From positions 5,575,001 to 5,639,000 of the forward strand of contig NZ_CP040094.1 in assembly GCF_013343235.1 (NCBI RefSeq): a stretch of 64,000 bases of DNA, written 5' to 3'. A program made the position numbers and the translations under genes. Origin of the DNA: Nostoc sp. TCL240-02. GTDB lineage: Bacteria; Cyanobacteriota; Cyanobacteriia; Cyanobacteriales; Nostocaceae. Numbering within the stretch: position 1 is the stretch's first letter; the number at the start of each line of letters is the position of its first letter. The notes below the pieces were generated by a model. That model made no database searches and was not told where the DNA came from. It saw only the letters and a program-made list of their open reading frames with translations. Below are positions 16,460 to 25,357 of this stretch, one piece after another.

Positions 16460-18631
16460 CTAGGAAACTGCTCGCACTTTTTTATAGCTATCAAAAGCCT
16501 CTATTTCTATCCCTTGGATGTAATATTGGTTAGAATCAAAGGCTCCATGCGTAGCAATCATCATGGCATGAATCAATGCCTTTGCTTTCAGGAGTGTTTC
16601 TTGAAACTCCATTTCAGGATCGGAAAGTGCCACAATGCCGCCGCCAATGCCAATTGAGGTTTGCTCTGGAGTCAGCACAGCAGTACGAATGACAATATTC
16701 AAATCAGCCGAACCATTCAATCCCAAAAAGCCGATTGCTCCTGAGTAAACTCCCCGTGCTTCTTGCTCTAATCGATCGATAATCTCAAGGGTTCTGAGTT
16801 TGGGAGCGCCTATCATTGAACCGCCGGGAAATGCTTTGCGAATGCAGTCTGTGGCGCTCATATCAGCGCGTAAATGACCGCGAATAGTCGTCACCAGTTG
16901 ATGTACCGTAGCATAGGTTTCCACATCCATCAATTTGGGAACATGGACAGTCCCGACTGCACAAACTTTTCCTAAATCATTGCGAAGCAAATCCACAATC
17001 ATCAGATTTTCAGCCCGATCTTTTTCACTGTTTTGCAATTTTTCACGCAGGATAAAATCTTCGTTGGGTGTTTTTCCTCGTGGTAGGGTTCCCTTAATGG
17101 GCTTTGTTTCTACCCAGCCTTGGCAATCAATATGCAGAAATCGCTCTGGAGATGAGCAAGCGATCGCCACATCACCAAAGCGCAAAAATGCAGAGTATGG
17201 AGCAGGATTGATGCGGCGCAATGAACGATAGAACACCAAGGGATCGGGTGTTGTGTCTGTGTGAATCAAGTTTGTTAAACAAACTTGATAAGTTTCTCCT
17301 TCGTGAATTTCTTGCAAACACATCTGAATATTATCAAGATAAGTCCTTTCAGACCGACTTAAGCGGAAAATAACAGGTGTTTGAACTTCTGGTGGAACAA
17401 TAGGCGATAGGGGAAGAAGATGGTCAATCTGGTGTCTGATCCATTCAAACCAGGCTTCAGAGGCGGCTGTTTGTCCGTGCTGAATTAGGCAAAGCAGATA
17501 GAGTGTTTGCTCCTGGTGATCGATTGCAATCATTCGATCTGCTAGTAGAAACATGGCATCAGGTAAGCTAGAGTGGTGATTTAATTGAGACCCGCACTCT
17601 GCTTTTAGTTCATAGCCAAAGTAACCCACAAACCCGCAATTGAAATCGAAGGGTAAATCATCAGATGAGCAATGTCGCCGTTCAATTTCATGCTGGAGAT
17701 ATTCAAAAATCCCCTTAGTCTTACAGCTTATGGTATCGGACTGTGTAATCGTGAGTTCCTGTGATCGCGTCTGATAGCGAATTAGCAGACTGTTTTCGCC
17801 ACCGCTATCTCCCATAAAGGAAAAGCGAGAAAGACCAGATTCAACCAGACTGCTATCTAGCCAGAAGGTATTTGGTGATTTGCCAAACAAATGCACAAAC
17901 ATCTGCTCTGTATCGGGATACAGATTCAGCTTGTGCGTACAAAGTTGAAATTCCTGTTGCTGTTTTTGGGAAGAAGAACTTGGAGGTATGGAAGCAGCAC
18001 CACTATCTCCTACCCAATAGTGTTTTCTCGGACTATTGCCGCGCTCTTGGGCAAATTTTAGGGTAATCTCTCTAAAATTCTCGAATAAGGTTTGTCCATA
18101 CTGAGTACAGATTGACTCTGGATGAAACTGCACACCCCATAGCGGCAAAGCTCGATGGCGCATTCCCATCACCAGATTATCCTCTGTCCACGCTACTTTT
18201 TCTAAACAGTCTGGTAGGTCATTTGCAACCAGCAAAGAATGGTAGCGCACAACAGAGAAAGGAGAAGGAATTCCCGCAAACAAATCAGTACCACTGTGAT
18301 AAACTTCACTGATTCGACCATGCTGAACCTCAGGTGCATGGATAACTTTACCTCCATACTCATTACCAATTCCTTGATGTCCAAGACAAACACCTAGAAG
18401 GGGCACTTGGGTATTTTGAATAGCTTGACGACAGATCCCAAAATCTTTGATATTCTCAGGACGGCCTGGCCCTGGTGAAATTACAATGTTGTCAAATTCC
18501 CAATGTTGCAGTTCATCCCATGCAAATTGATCGTTGTAAATCACAGTCGGATACTCTGCATTGACTTCTGCAATTAATTGGTAAAGATTAAAAGTATAAG
18601 AGTCATAATTGTCAATAATTAGGGTTTTCAT
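16460..18631 (-). CDS. pabAB: bifunctional aminodeoxychorismate synthase (PabA-PabB fusion)
   Basis: A 723-residue fusion making 4-amino-4-deoxychorismate from chorismate and glutamine for folate. Residues 1-195 are the class I glutaminase: LIIDNYDSYTFNLYQ, nucleophile Cys in LLGVCLGHQGIG (about 83) and the His/Glu pair in GVQFHPESI. Residues of about 215-700 are the chorismate-binding domain. The diagnostic PIKGT (about residue 511) carries the Lys used by PabB; anthranilate synthase TrpE has PIAGT. GGSMIGAPKLRT and SGAIGFLG are further family motifs. A fused form is also seen in some secondary-metabolite clusters, but no such neighbours are present here. The C-terminus has about 20 extra residues after the conserved core. 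Confidence 0.9.
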   Translation of the reverse strand: MKTLIIDNYDSYTFNLYQLIAEVNAEYPTVIYNDQFAWDELQHWEFDNIVISPGPGRPENIKDFGICRQAIQNTQVPLLGVCLGHQGIGNEYGGKVIHAPEVQHGRISEVYHSGTDLFAGIPSPFSVVRYHSLLVANDLPDCLEKVAWTEDNLVMGMRHRALPLWGVQFHPESICTQYGQTLFENFREITLKFAQERGNSPRKHYWVGDSGAASIPPSSSSQKQQQEFQLCTHKLNLYPDTEQMFVHLFGKSPNTFWLDSSLVESGLSRFSFMGDSGGENSLLIRYQTRSQELTITQSDTISCKTKGIFEYLQHEIERRHCSSDDLPFDFNCGFVGYFGYELKAECGSQLNHHSSLPDAMFLLADRMIAIDHQEQTLYLLCLIQHGQTAASEAWFEWIRHQIDHLLPLSPIVPPEVQTPVIFRLSRSERTYLDNIQMCLQEIHEGETYQVCLTNLIHTDTTPDPLVFYRSLRRINPAPYSAFLRFGDVAIACSSPERFLHIDCQGWVETKPIKGTLPRGKTPNEDFILREKLQNSEKDRAENLMIVDLLRNDLGKVCAVGTVHVPKLMDVETYATVHQLVTTIRGHLRADMSATDCIRKAFPGGSMIGAPKLRTLEIIDRLEQEARGVYSGAIGFLGLNGSADLNIVIRTAVLTPEQTSIGIGGGIVALSDPEMEFQETLLKAKALIHAMMIATHGAFDSNQYYIQGIEIEAFDSYKKVRAVS

Positions 18632-18666
18632 CTTGGAAGTTTCGGTGTTGTTATCCCTCTAGCCTA

Positions 18667-18916
18667 AGAGGATGTTTGAAAAGTTGTGATTGATGTATCA
18701 AATATTTTTTACCCCACTCTAACCCTCCCCGTATGTATTGGGGAGGGAACTAGATTTTCTTGTTTCCCCCAATCCATCGGGGGATTAAGGAGGGTAAAAC
18801 CCGGATCTAAAAGTAACTCCGATTTGTGTGTACACCGTAGCCTTTATTAAGGGGGGATTTAAGGGGGTAATAATTTGATTAAAATCACAACAAACCACTT
18901 TTCAAACATCCTCTAA
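18667..18916. mobile_element. MITE-like element, family 1, with a nested end of family 2
   Basis: A 250-bp segment with inverted ends AGAGGATGTTTGAAAAG...CTTTTCAAACATCCTCT, the inner parts (GTTGTGATT and AATCACAAC) also being complementary. A TAA on both sides fits a short target duplication. Inside are palindromic blocks (AACCCTCCCC...GGGGAGGG; CCCCCAATCC...GGGGGATT) and, at 18822-18843, one end of the family 2 element (TTGTGTGTACACCGTAGCC). It fills most of the 480-bp gap between pabAB and cysA and contains no ORF. Confidence 0.7.
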
Positions 18917-19039
18917 GTAAGTTGGTGCAAAAAAACCCAAGTATATTACGAAATGAAAATAGGCTTAAAATCCTTACCAATGAAAAATGACAGCCTTAGC
19001 CAGTTAGCTTTAATTGCGCCGACCTACTTACGTAAGATT

Positions 19040-19088
19040 AAAACCCCTAGTCAATAGCTGAATTGGACAGCGATTAACTAGGGGTTTT
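19040..19088 (-). terminator. probable terminator of cysA
   Basis: A 12-bp perfect stem (AAAACCCCTAGT/ACTAGGGGTTTT) with a 25-nt loop starts 25 nt beyond the cysA stop codon. Read on the cysA strand, the stem ends in TTTTAATC, giving a short U-tract. The long loop is unusual for an intrinsic terminator. Confidence 0.6.
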
Positions 19089-19112
19089 GACCATTGGGGA
19101 ACTGGCAAAAGT

Positions 19113-20129
19113 CTAAATTGAATAAGACACAGGAAAGGATTTTGCATCCTTTGGCTTGACATATATACGCTGTTTCGGTTCTAACTCTAAGTCATTAAAG
19201 CGATCGCGTGTTAAATGCGCCATCACCACTTGTCCATCATCGAAAGTTAATTCTACCTGAATTTCCCAACCCAAATGTATCAATCGGCTCACTGTGGCAG
19301 CCGTAGTAGCACCGTTGGCAACCTTTTCTAAAATCACATCTTGCGGACGCAAAAATACTTGTGGGTGTGGCGCATCAAACCCGCTACTTTGAAAAATCTT
19401 CGAGTTGCTGGGTAATACATTTACCGGGCCGATGAAGCTCATCACAAATGCGGTGGCAGGATTATCATAAATTTCCGATGGTGTCCCCACTTGTTCCACA
19501 CGCCCTTTATTCATGACCACAACTTCATCGGAAACTTCCATTGCTTCCTCTTGGTCGTGGGTGACAAAAACCGTGGTAACATGAACTTCATCATGGAGGC
19601 GGCGTAACCATGCCCGTAAATCTTTTCGGACTTTAGCATCAAGTGCGCCAAAAGGTTCATCTAGGAGTAATACTTCAGGTTCTACTGCCAAAGCCCTTGC
19701 TAAGGCTACCCGTTGTCTTTGACCACCAGAAAGTTGTGATGGATAGCGATCGCCTAATCCACTCAATTGCACCAACTCTAGTAATTGTTCTACCTTTCCC
19801 TTGATCTTCTTTGGCTGCGCCTTGCGAATTTCTAAGCCAAAAGCAATATTTTGTCTGACGGTCAAATGCTTAAATAGAGCATAGTGCTGAAATACAAAGC
19901 CAATATTCCGCTGTTGCACGCTTTGGTATGTAGCATCCTTACCGGTAAGCAGGATTTTGCCGCTATCTGGCATTTCTAAACCTGAAATTAGCCGTAGTAG
20001 CGTAGATTTACCCGATCCCGACGGCCCAAGCAACGCAACTAGCGAACCACTCTTAATTTCCAGGCTAACCTCATCAACTGCCTTGAAACTCCCGAATTGT
20101 TTGGAGACGTTCTCAACTACTATGCCCAC
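19113..20129 (-). CDS. cysA: sulfate/thiosulfate ABC transporter ATP-binding protein
   Basis: The ATPase subunit of the sulfate importer, acting at the inner face of the plasma membrane. 338 residues, a normal CysA length. Walker [10 protein letters not shown] (about 35-43), Q-loop in [13 protein letters not shown], signature [15 protein letters not shown], Walker [13 protein letters not shown] and H-loop [13 protein letters not shown] are all intact. A TOBE-type regulatory region (about 235-330) follows. The transport permeases cysT/cysW and a binding protein are not in the window, so the gene is split from its partners. Assignment to sulfate rests on overall resemblance to cyanobacterial CysA; other anions of the same subfamily cannot be fully excluded. 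Confidence 0.87.
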   Translation of the reverse strand: MGIVVENVSKQFGSFKAVDEVSLEIKSGSLVALLGPSGSGKSTLLRLISGLEMPDSGKILLTGKDATYQSVQQRNIGFVFQHYALFKHLTVRQNIAFGLEIRKAQPKKIKGKVEQLLELVQLSGLGDRYPSQLSGGQRQRVALARALAVEPEVLLLDEPFGALDAKVRKDLRAWLRRLHDEVHVTTVFVTHDQEEAMEVSDEVVVMNKGRVEQVGTPSEIYDNPATAFVMSFIGPVNVLPSNSKIFQSSGFDAPHPQVFLRPQDVILEKVANGATTAATVSRLIHLGWEIQVELTFDDGQVVMAHLTRDRFNDLELEPKQRIYVKPKDAKSFPVSYSI

Positions 20130-20223
20130 TACTGCTATACCTCTGCAACTAAATCTACAGATCCTTGGTAGGATTACTGTGTCTTACATATACCATATAT
20201 CGTTATTTATGGATGAACAAGAT

Positions 20224-20748
20224 TTAGCTACCGCAACTGCCGCAATCGAGAAAGCTACAATCAGCACCACTGCAATCTAGGGAACTACAATCCGGTGAAC
20301 CACAATTAGGAGTTATGTTAACCATCTCGGCACAATTGCAGCCCAAATCGGCACAATCAAAACATTCAGTATTATTGCTGCTAATAAATGAGGGGTTTTG
20401 ACCAACTTTACCAGATGCTTGTTTTGGTTGCTGTGTTTCTGCCTCCTCCTCTGTGGATTCTTCTGAATTCTCGATTTGCATAGATATATAGCGGCAAGCT
20501 GCTGCACGTTTACGCAAAATATGGTTAGCTTCTTTACAAGCTTGAAATCGTTCACGAGAATTGACAAATGCTACTTTTAAACCTTCCTGAGCAATTACCC
20601 GCTTGAAGTACGCAGAGCAAGATTCACCGCCATATAGTATTCTGTGGGCACAAGCAAAACCTTTGTGTGGGGAAATATGCTTTTGATATCCGGTAATTGC
20701 GGCGGCACTAATTTGTCTAGCAAAAGAATCGAATAAGGAAATCTGCAT
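20224..20748 (-). CDS. yidD: YidD-family membrane protein insertion factor with cysteine-rich tail
   Basis: The first ~75 residues carry the YidD pattern ([30 protein letters not shown]), a small membrane-associated protein linked to YidC/Oxa1 insertion. At 174 residues it is about twice the usual YidD length. After an acidic linker ([15 protein letters not shown]) comes a C-terminal tail with ten cysteines in about 46 residues, arranged as short xxDC units ([19 protein letters not shown]). Such a tail could bind metal or form disulfides; no function is known to me. The YidD motif is divergent, so insertion activity is inferred. Downstream is cysA on the same strand, 94 bp away. Confidence 0.8.
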   Translation of the reverse strand: MQISLFDSFARQISAAAITGYQKHISPHKGFACAHRILYGGESCSAYFKRVIAQEGLKVAFVNSRERFQACKEANHILRKRAAACRYISMQIENSEESTEEEAETQQPKQASGKVGQNPSFISSNNTECFDCADLGCNCAEMVNITPNCGSPDCSSLDCSGADCSFLDCGSCGS

Positions 20749-20754
20749 ATTTTG

Positions 20755-20868
20755 GGACTGGGGACTGGGGACTGGGGACTAGGCAATATTCTTCCCAATT
20801 TCCAATCCTTAATTCCCAATTCCCAATTCCCAATTCCCAATTCCCAATTCCCAATTCCCAATTCCCAC
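20755..20868. repeat. two adjacent heptamer tandem arrays
   Basis: GGGACTG units (20755-20780) and then eight or more ATTCCCA units (about 20810-20868) lie between the divergent yidD and chlP genes. Both are STRR-type 7-bp repeats of different sequence. Confidence 0.9.
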
Positions 20869-20988
20869 TTCGTATCGAAACATTAAGGAATATTGCATTT
20901 GTGCAGAAACCTGACGGTAAACCGCCAAATCACCAGAAATACCGTGGTAGTATGCTCTCGGTAAATGTGAAGATTGGGAGAAAGACCT

Positions 20989-22209
20989 TTGACACTACGG
21001 GTTGCTGTTATTGGGTCAGGCCCTGCTGGTTCATCTGCCGCAGAAACACTGGCAGCCTCTGGGATTGAAACCTACCTGTTTGAGCGGAAGCTGGATAATG
21101 CAAAGCCTTGTGGGGGTGCAATTCCCCTCTGTATGGTGAGTGAATTTGACTTACCACCAGAGATTATCGATCGCCGGGTACGGAAGATGAAAATGATTTC
21201 GCCTTCCAATCGGGAGGTTGATATCAATCTGATAAATGAAGATGAATATATAGGAATGTGCCGCCGGGAAGTGCTAGATGGCTTTTTGCGTGATCGAGCG
21301 GCAAAATTAGGCGCAAATTTAATTAATGCCACTGTTCATAAACTTGATATACCAGGAAACAATACTGATCCCTATACCATTCATTACGTTGACCATACAG
21401 AAGGTATATCTCAGGGAATTGCCAAAACTCTGAAGGTGGATTTAATCATTGGGGCAGATGGGGCTAATTCTCGCGTTGCTAAAGAAATGGACGCTGGGGA
21501 TTATAATTATGCGATCGCTTTCCAAGAGCGAATTCGCTTACCCGAAGACAAAATGGCCTACTACAACGACCTCGCCGAAATGTATGTCGGTGATGACGTT
21601 TCTACCGATTTCTACGCTTGGGTTTTTCCCAAATATGACCACGTAGCTGTCGGTACTGGCACGATGCACATCAATAAAGCCAGCATCAAACAGTTACAAG
21701 CTGGTATCCGCGCCCGTGCATCCGAGAAACTAGCAGGCGGTAAAATCATCAAAGTCGAAGCGCACCCCATTCCTGAACATCCCCGTCCCCGTCGTGTCGT
21801 TGGTCGCATCGCTTTGGTGGGAGATGCTGCTGGTTATGTTACCAAGTCCTCTGGTGAAGGTATTTATTTTGCCGCTAAATCTGGGCGGATGTGTGCCGAA
21901 ACTATTGTAGAAGCATCTAATAGTGGTAGCCGTATTCCTACAGAAGGCGACCTCAAGATTTACCTAAAGCGTTGGGATAAGAGATACGGACTCACTTACA
22001 AGGTGCTGGACATTCTGCAAAGCGTGTTCTATCGTTCCGACGCTACCCGTGAGGCGTTTGTGGAAATGTGCGATGACCTCGATGTACAACGGCTAACATT
22101 CGATAGCTATTTGTATAAGACGGTTGTCCCAGCTAATCCCATCACCCAATTAAAAATTACTGCCAAAACTATTGGTAGTCTAATTCGGGGTAATGCCCTT
22201 GCACCTTAA
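20989..22209 (+). CDS. chlP: geranylgeranyl reductase
   Basis: Reduces the geranylgeranyl chain (free or on chlorophyllide) to phytyl, for chlorophyll a and tocopherol; thylakoid/plasma-membrane associated. From TTG 20989 it is 406 residues, the usual cyanobacterial length, starting [20 protein letters not shown] with an FAD-binding GxGxxG. This start has a GGGAG ribosome-binding site 8-9 nt upstream; a TTG five codons earlier (20974) would leave the GGAG inside the gene. The conserved [35 protein letters not shown] and [20 protein letters not shown] are all present. It is monocistronic, behind a tandem-repeat spacer. Confidence 0.95.
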   Translation: MTLRVAVIGSGPAGSSAAETLAASGIETYLFERKLDNAKPCGGAIPLCMVSEFDLPPEIIDRRVRKMKMISPSNREVDINLINEDEYIGMCRREVLDGFLRDRAAKLGANLINATVHKLDIPGNNTDPYTIHYVDHTEGISQGIAKTLKVDLIIGADGANSRVAKEMDAGDYNYAIAFQERIRLPEDKMAYYNDLAEMYVGDDVSTDFYAWVFPKYDHVAVGTGTMHINKASIKQLQAGIRARASEKLAGGKIIKVEAHPIPEHPRPRRVVGRIALVGDAAGYVTKSSGEGIYFAAKSGRMCAETIVEASNSGSRIPTEGDLKIYLKRWDKRYGLTYKVLDILQSVFYRSDATREAFVEMCDDLDVQRLTFDSYLYKTVVPANPITQLKITAKTIGSLIRGNALAP

Positions 22210-22362
22210 TTGCGTGCAAAGGACTGGGAATTACAACAAATACATTACTCAATTTTGTGGGGTGGACATCCTGCACGCTAATTAATTTGGGCGGGCCAGA
22301 TACCATTGGTGTCAACTTAAGCTCAAATACTTATTCCACAGGCATTTTACCCCCCTTATTAA

Positions 22363-22507
22363 GGCTACGGTGTACACACAAGTTATCGAATCACTACAAG
22401 TTCTCAAATTACCCCACCCTAACCCTCCCGAATGCATCGGGGAGGGTTAGAGTGGAGTAAAGCCGATTATTTATCAATGACTTCAGACTTGTGTGTACAC
22501 TGTAGTC
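22363..22507. mobile_element. MITE-like element, family 2, copy B
   Basis: A 145-bp segment with the same inverted ends as 11617-11785 (left CTACGGTGTACACACAAG; right end has two changes). The interior is unrelated to copy A and is largely a palindrome (AACCCTCCCGAATGC / CGGGGAGGGTTAG). Flanks CTTATTAAG and CTTTTTAAG differ at one base, consistent with a target duplication of about 9 bp. Beyond it (22605-22626) lies a family 1 end (CTTTTCAAATATCCCCTAAG). Together these fill the 500-bp gene-free stretch 22210-22709. Confidence 0.7.
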
Positions 22508-22709
22508 TTTTTAAGGGGAGTTACTGCGTTGGGCGGCTTTGCCGACTTGAAGCACATGGCGTGGATTTAGGGGGATCTAAAACTATTTGATACTGAACAA
22601 GAGGACTTTTCAAATATCCCCTAAGAACAAGACAATTTTGTATATCTTTCATATCAACAGTGGCTCTTGCAAAACAGATAGTTTAATTTATGCTTGCAGA
22701 CTTATTGCT

Positions 22710-23171
22710 TCACAGGCTTGTTCTAATCCACCAGCTTATTTTCTCTAAATTAGGATCTATTTCCTGCCAAAAGTTTCCTGAAGAGTCTACTTCTCTTGCT
22801 GCTGCGAGTATTTTATCTATACCGTCAAAGTTTTTTTGAATCAGCTGTTTATCTAATTTAGGAATATCTAATTTAAGATATTTCAGACGGTTGGGTAGCT
22901 CTACCTTCTCTTTTGTTGACAAGCTAATAATTTGCTCAACTTGTTCCAGAATTTTGTCTATTGATATAAAGACTTCTTCAATACTCGGCTTTTTAGTTTT
23001 TAATTGCAAATCTTTTTCTTCAAAGTTTTCTTCTTGATTACCTAACTTGACTATTACTATTTTGACAAAGAAAATATTGTAATCAACCCCAATAACTTCA
23101 CCTATTTGATGATGATATTTTCCACTTTTATTGATAATTACTATGTCGCCTTTCTCAATTTTGTCTTTCAT
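22710..23171 (-). CDS. hypothetical protein, 153 aa
   Basis: A lysine- and glutamate-rich soluble protein of 153 residues that I cannot place. The first ~45 residues (KGDIVIINKSGKYHHQIGEV, then VDYNIFFVKIVIVKLG) look like a small beta-barrel of the KOW/SH3 type, by pattern only. The rest is helical with a likely coiled coil (EEVFISIDKILEQVEQIISL). It lies 27 bp downstream of the kinase-FGE gene on the same strand, so the two may be co-transcribed and the product could be a partner or substrate of that kinase (inference). Confidence 0.7.
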   Translation of the reverse strand: MKDKIEKGDIVIINKSGKYHHQIGEVIGVDYNIFFVKIVIVKLGNQEENFEEKDLQLKTKKPSIEEVFISIDKILEQVEQIISLSTKEKVELPNRLKYLKLDIPKLDKQLIQKNFDGIDKILAAAREVDSSGNFWQEIDPNLEKISWWIRTSL

Positions 23172-23198
23172 GATTACTACAGCCTATAAATCAAATTG

Positions 23199-25037
23199 CT
23201 AAATAATCTCCTCTACAGAAAATACTACTCTAAAGCCACAAACTCTCAGCCCACCGTCTGACTCATTCCAGCTACGGCTGGCGCTGCGACACAGTTCGGC
23301 GTTGAAACTCCAAGAACCACCACGTAGCACTCGGCGATTAATATCACCACCAACTTCCCAGGCTGTTCCATCTGAGGGTGCATCGCTGTAATTGTTGTGC
23401 CACGAGTCAGCGCACCATTCCCAAACTAGCCCGTGCATATCGTATAATCCAAAGGCGTTGGCGACTTCAAAACTACCGACGTTAGTTGTTTCTTTACGGA
23501 ATTTGCTTGTTGGTTCAATAGTGCAACTGACTAACTCAGAGGTAATGGTTTCGCCAAAGTGGAAAGATGTTGTAGTTCCAGCCCGACAAGCATATTCCCA
23601 TTCAGCCTCACTGGGTAAACGATAGTCGCGTCCAGTTTTTTCTGATAGTCTGAGACAGAATTCTACAGCCTCATACCAAGATACATTTTCTACTGGTCTA
23701 TCTAAACCTTTAAATTTCGATGGATTGGGATTTAAAGCTTGTTTGATTTTGGGTAAAGCTGCTACTACTCTCCACTGGGCTTGAGTTACGGGAAATTTCC
23801 CCATAAAAAATGGTTCAACGGTGACTTTATGCCGAGGACGTTCGTCAGCATCTCCCTCAAACTCTGGTGAACCCATCATGTAAGTACCACCAGGAATCGA
23901 TACCATTTCTAAGGTGACAGATTTACCCAATTCTTCCGCAAAGAAGTTGGCATTACCACTCATGCGGTTTACTTCTCTACCACCTGTGTCTACTGTCACT
24001 ACGTCAAATTCAAAAGTTTCTAAGGGAGGTAATGGTACTATTATTTTTTGTGGTAGCGGCGGTAATATAGGTTGAGACATCGAAACGATTTTCAGGGCAA
24101 CAGGTTCAATATTCGATGTTGCAAATTTCAAATCGTTGATAACTTCTACTGCTGTTTGATATCTTTCACTCGGTAGATGTTTTAGTAATTTCTCTAAAAT
24201 TCTTCCTAAGTCGTCGCTGAGAGTAATACCTTTTTCTTGTAACCATTCGCGCCACATCCATTTAGCATTCATAGCATCATAAATAGGGTCATTAACCTGT
24301 CCAGAAGCATCCTGCAACGGTAAACATCGAGTTAAAAGACGTACACAAGTTACACCCAAAGCATACAAATCACTGCCGTGACAAGCAAATCCAGCCATTT
24401 GTTCAGTTGGGGCATAACCAAGGGTATAAATTACTGTCGCTTGTCTTCCTAAACTGGTTTGTGTTACCTGTTTAGCACCACCAAAGTCAATTAATACAGG
24501 TTTTTCATCACTTGCACGGCGGATAATATTTTCTGGTTTGATATCCCGATGAATGACGTTATGGGTATGAATAAATTCCAGAACTGGCAATAAATCAGCT
24601 AAAAGTTCCCAAATCTGTTTTTCACCATAGATTTGCTGCTGAACTTCTTGTAAGAGAGTTTTTCCTTGAATGAATTCTTGGACAAGATACAAACTAGCAC
24701 CTTGCTCAAAATAAGCTAGTAATCGAGGAATTTGGGTATGATTCTCTCCTAGTTCATACAACCGAAAAGCCTCTTCTTTAAAAAATTCTGCTGCTTTAGT
24801 GCGTTGTCCGGTTCCCTGAAATTGGGGAAAAAATTGCTTGATGACGCAAGGCGCGTTTAGTCTGTCTACATCCTCTGTAGCATAAGTTCTACTAAATCCA
24901 CCTTCACCTAAGAGTCTTAATACGCGGTAACGGCTTCTTAGAAGTTTGCCAAAGTTGCTTTGTCCGCAACTCACGCAAAATCTATTGCTAGCAGAGTTGA
25001 ATGGATTTGAGCAATTGGGATTTTGGCAGATTTGCAT
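23199..25037 (-). CDS. zinc-ribbon Ser/Thr protein kinase fused to an FGE-sulfatase (SUMF1-like) domain
   Basis: A 612-residue cytoplasmic fusion. The N-terminus is a zinc ribbon (CQNPNC...CVSCGQ, about residues 4-26). The Hanks-type kinase (about 35-305) has GEGGFSRTY, the VAIK-like Lys in CVIKQFFP, HRDIKPENII and DFGG, so it should be active. Residues of about 365-605 are a formylglycine-generating-enzyme-like fold (SIPGGTYMMGSPEFEGDADE, RLPSEAEWEYACRAG, RRVLRGGSWSFN, CGFRVV). In cyanobacteria this fold usually serves as a ligand-binding module and in some genes is the target of diversity-generating retroelements. The true FGE redox-cysteine context was not confirmed. Confidence 0.92.
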   Translation of the reverse strand: MQICQNPNCSNPFNSASNRFCVSCGQSNFGKLLRSRYRVLRLLGEGGFSRTYATEDVDRLNAPCVIKQFFPQFQGTGQRTKAAEFFKEEAFRLYELGENHTQIPRLLAYFEQGASLYLVQEFIQGKTLLQEVQQQIYGEKQIWELLADLLPVLEFIHTHNVIHRDIKPENIIRRASDEKPVLIDFGGAKQVTQTSLGRQATVIYTLGYAPTEQMAGFACHGSDLYALGVTCVRLLTRCLPLQDASGQVNDPIYDAMNAKWMWREWLQEKGITLSDDLGRILEKLLKHLPSERYQTAVEVINDLKFATSNIEPVALKIVSMSQPILPPLPQKIIVPLPPLETFEFDVVTVDTGGREVNRMSGNANFFAEELGKSVTLEMVSIPGGTYMMGSPEFEGDADERPRHKVTVEPFFMGKFPVTQAQWRVVAALPKIKQALNPNPSKFKGLDRPVENVSWYEAVEFCLRLSEKTGRDYRLPSEAEWEYACRAGTTTSFHFGETITSELVSCTIEPTSKFRKETTNVGSFEVANAFGLYDMHGLVWEWCADSWHNNYSDAPSDGTAWEVGGDINRRVLRGGSWSFNAELCRSASRSWNESDGGLRVCGFRVVFSVEEII

Positions 25038-25357
25038 AATGAGGGGGAAATAGCATTTTCTCCAAAGTTAGCCCCAATATTATCTAATTGAAAACAGTTA
25101 TGTAGAGAAGCGAACACGGAAGTTTATTCATGTGCTTAAACTTCTTTTAACACGAGAACAAGAAGATGAATAAATTTTATATATTTACTTATTTTGGGAC
25201 GTTTCTAACTATTGGTAAATACGAATACATAAGTATGAAGAATGTAGAGGTGTTCACATTGCAACATCTCTTTGAATATAGCTTTTTTTGCCATCCAAAA
25301 AAGTTCACGGAGAACCAAGTTATCCATAATTTTAATTGTTAATTACAAGTTTTGTTT
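25038..25357. other. AT-rich spacer
   Basis: A gap of about 320 bp between the kinase-FGE and potC genes, both on the minus strand. A 58-codon frame at 25166-25342 (+) starts MNKFYIFTYFGTF, but it has no ribosome-binding site and an unconvincing composition. I see no terminator or repeat. Confidence 0.5.

Noticed and set aside
22257..22460. 67-codon ORF between chlP and the next gene
   Set aside because: It runs through the MITE-like element and its palindromes; no independent support.
25166..25342. 58-codon small ORF
   Set aside because: No ribosome-binding site, AT-driven composition (Phe, Tyr, Asn, Lys) and no recognisable motif.
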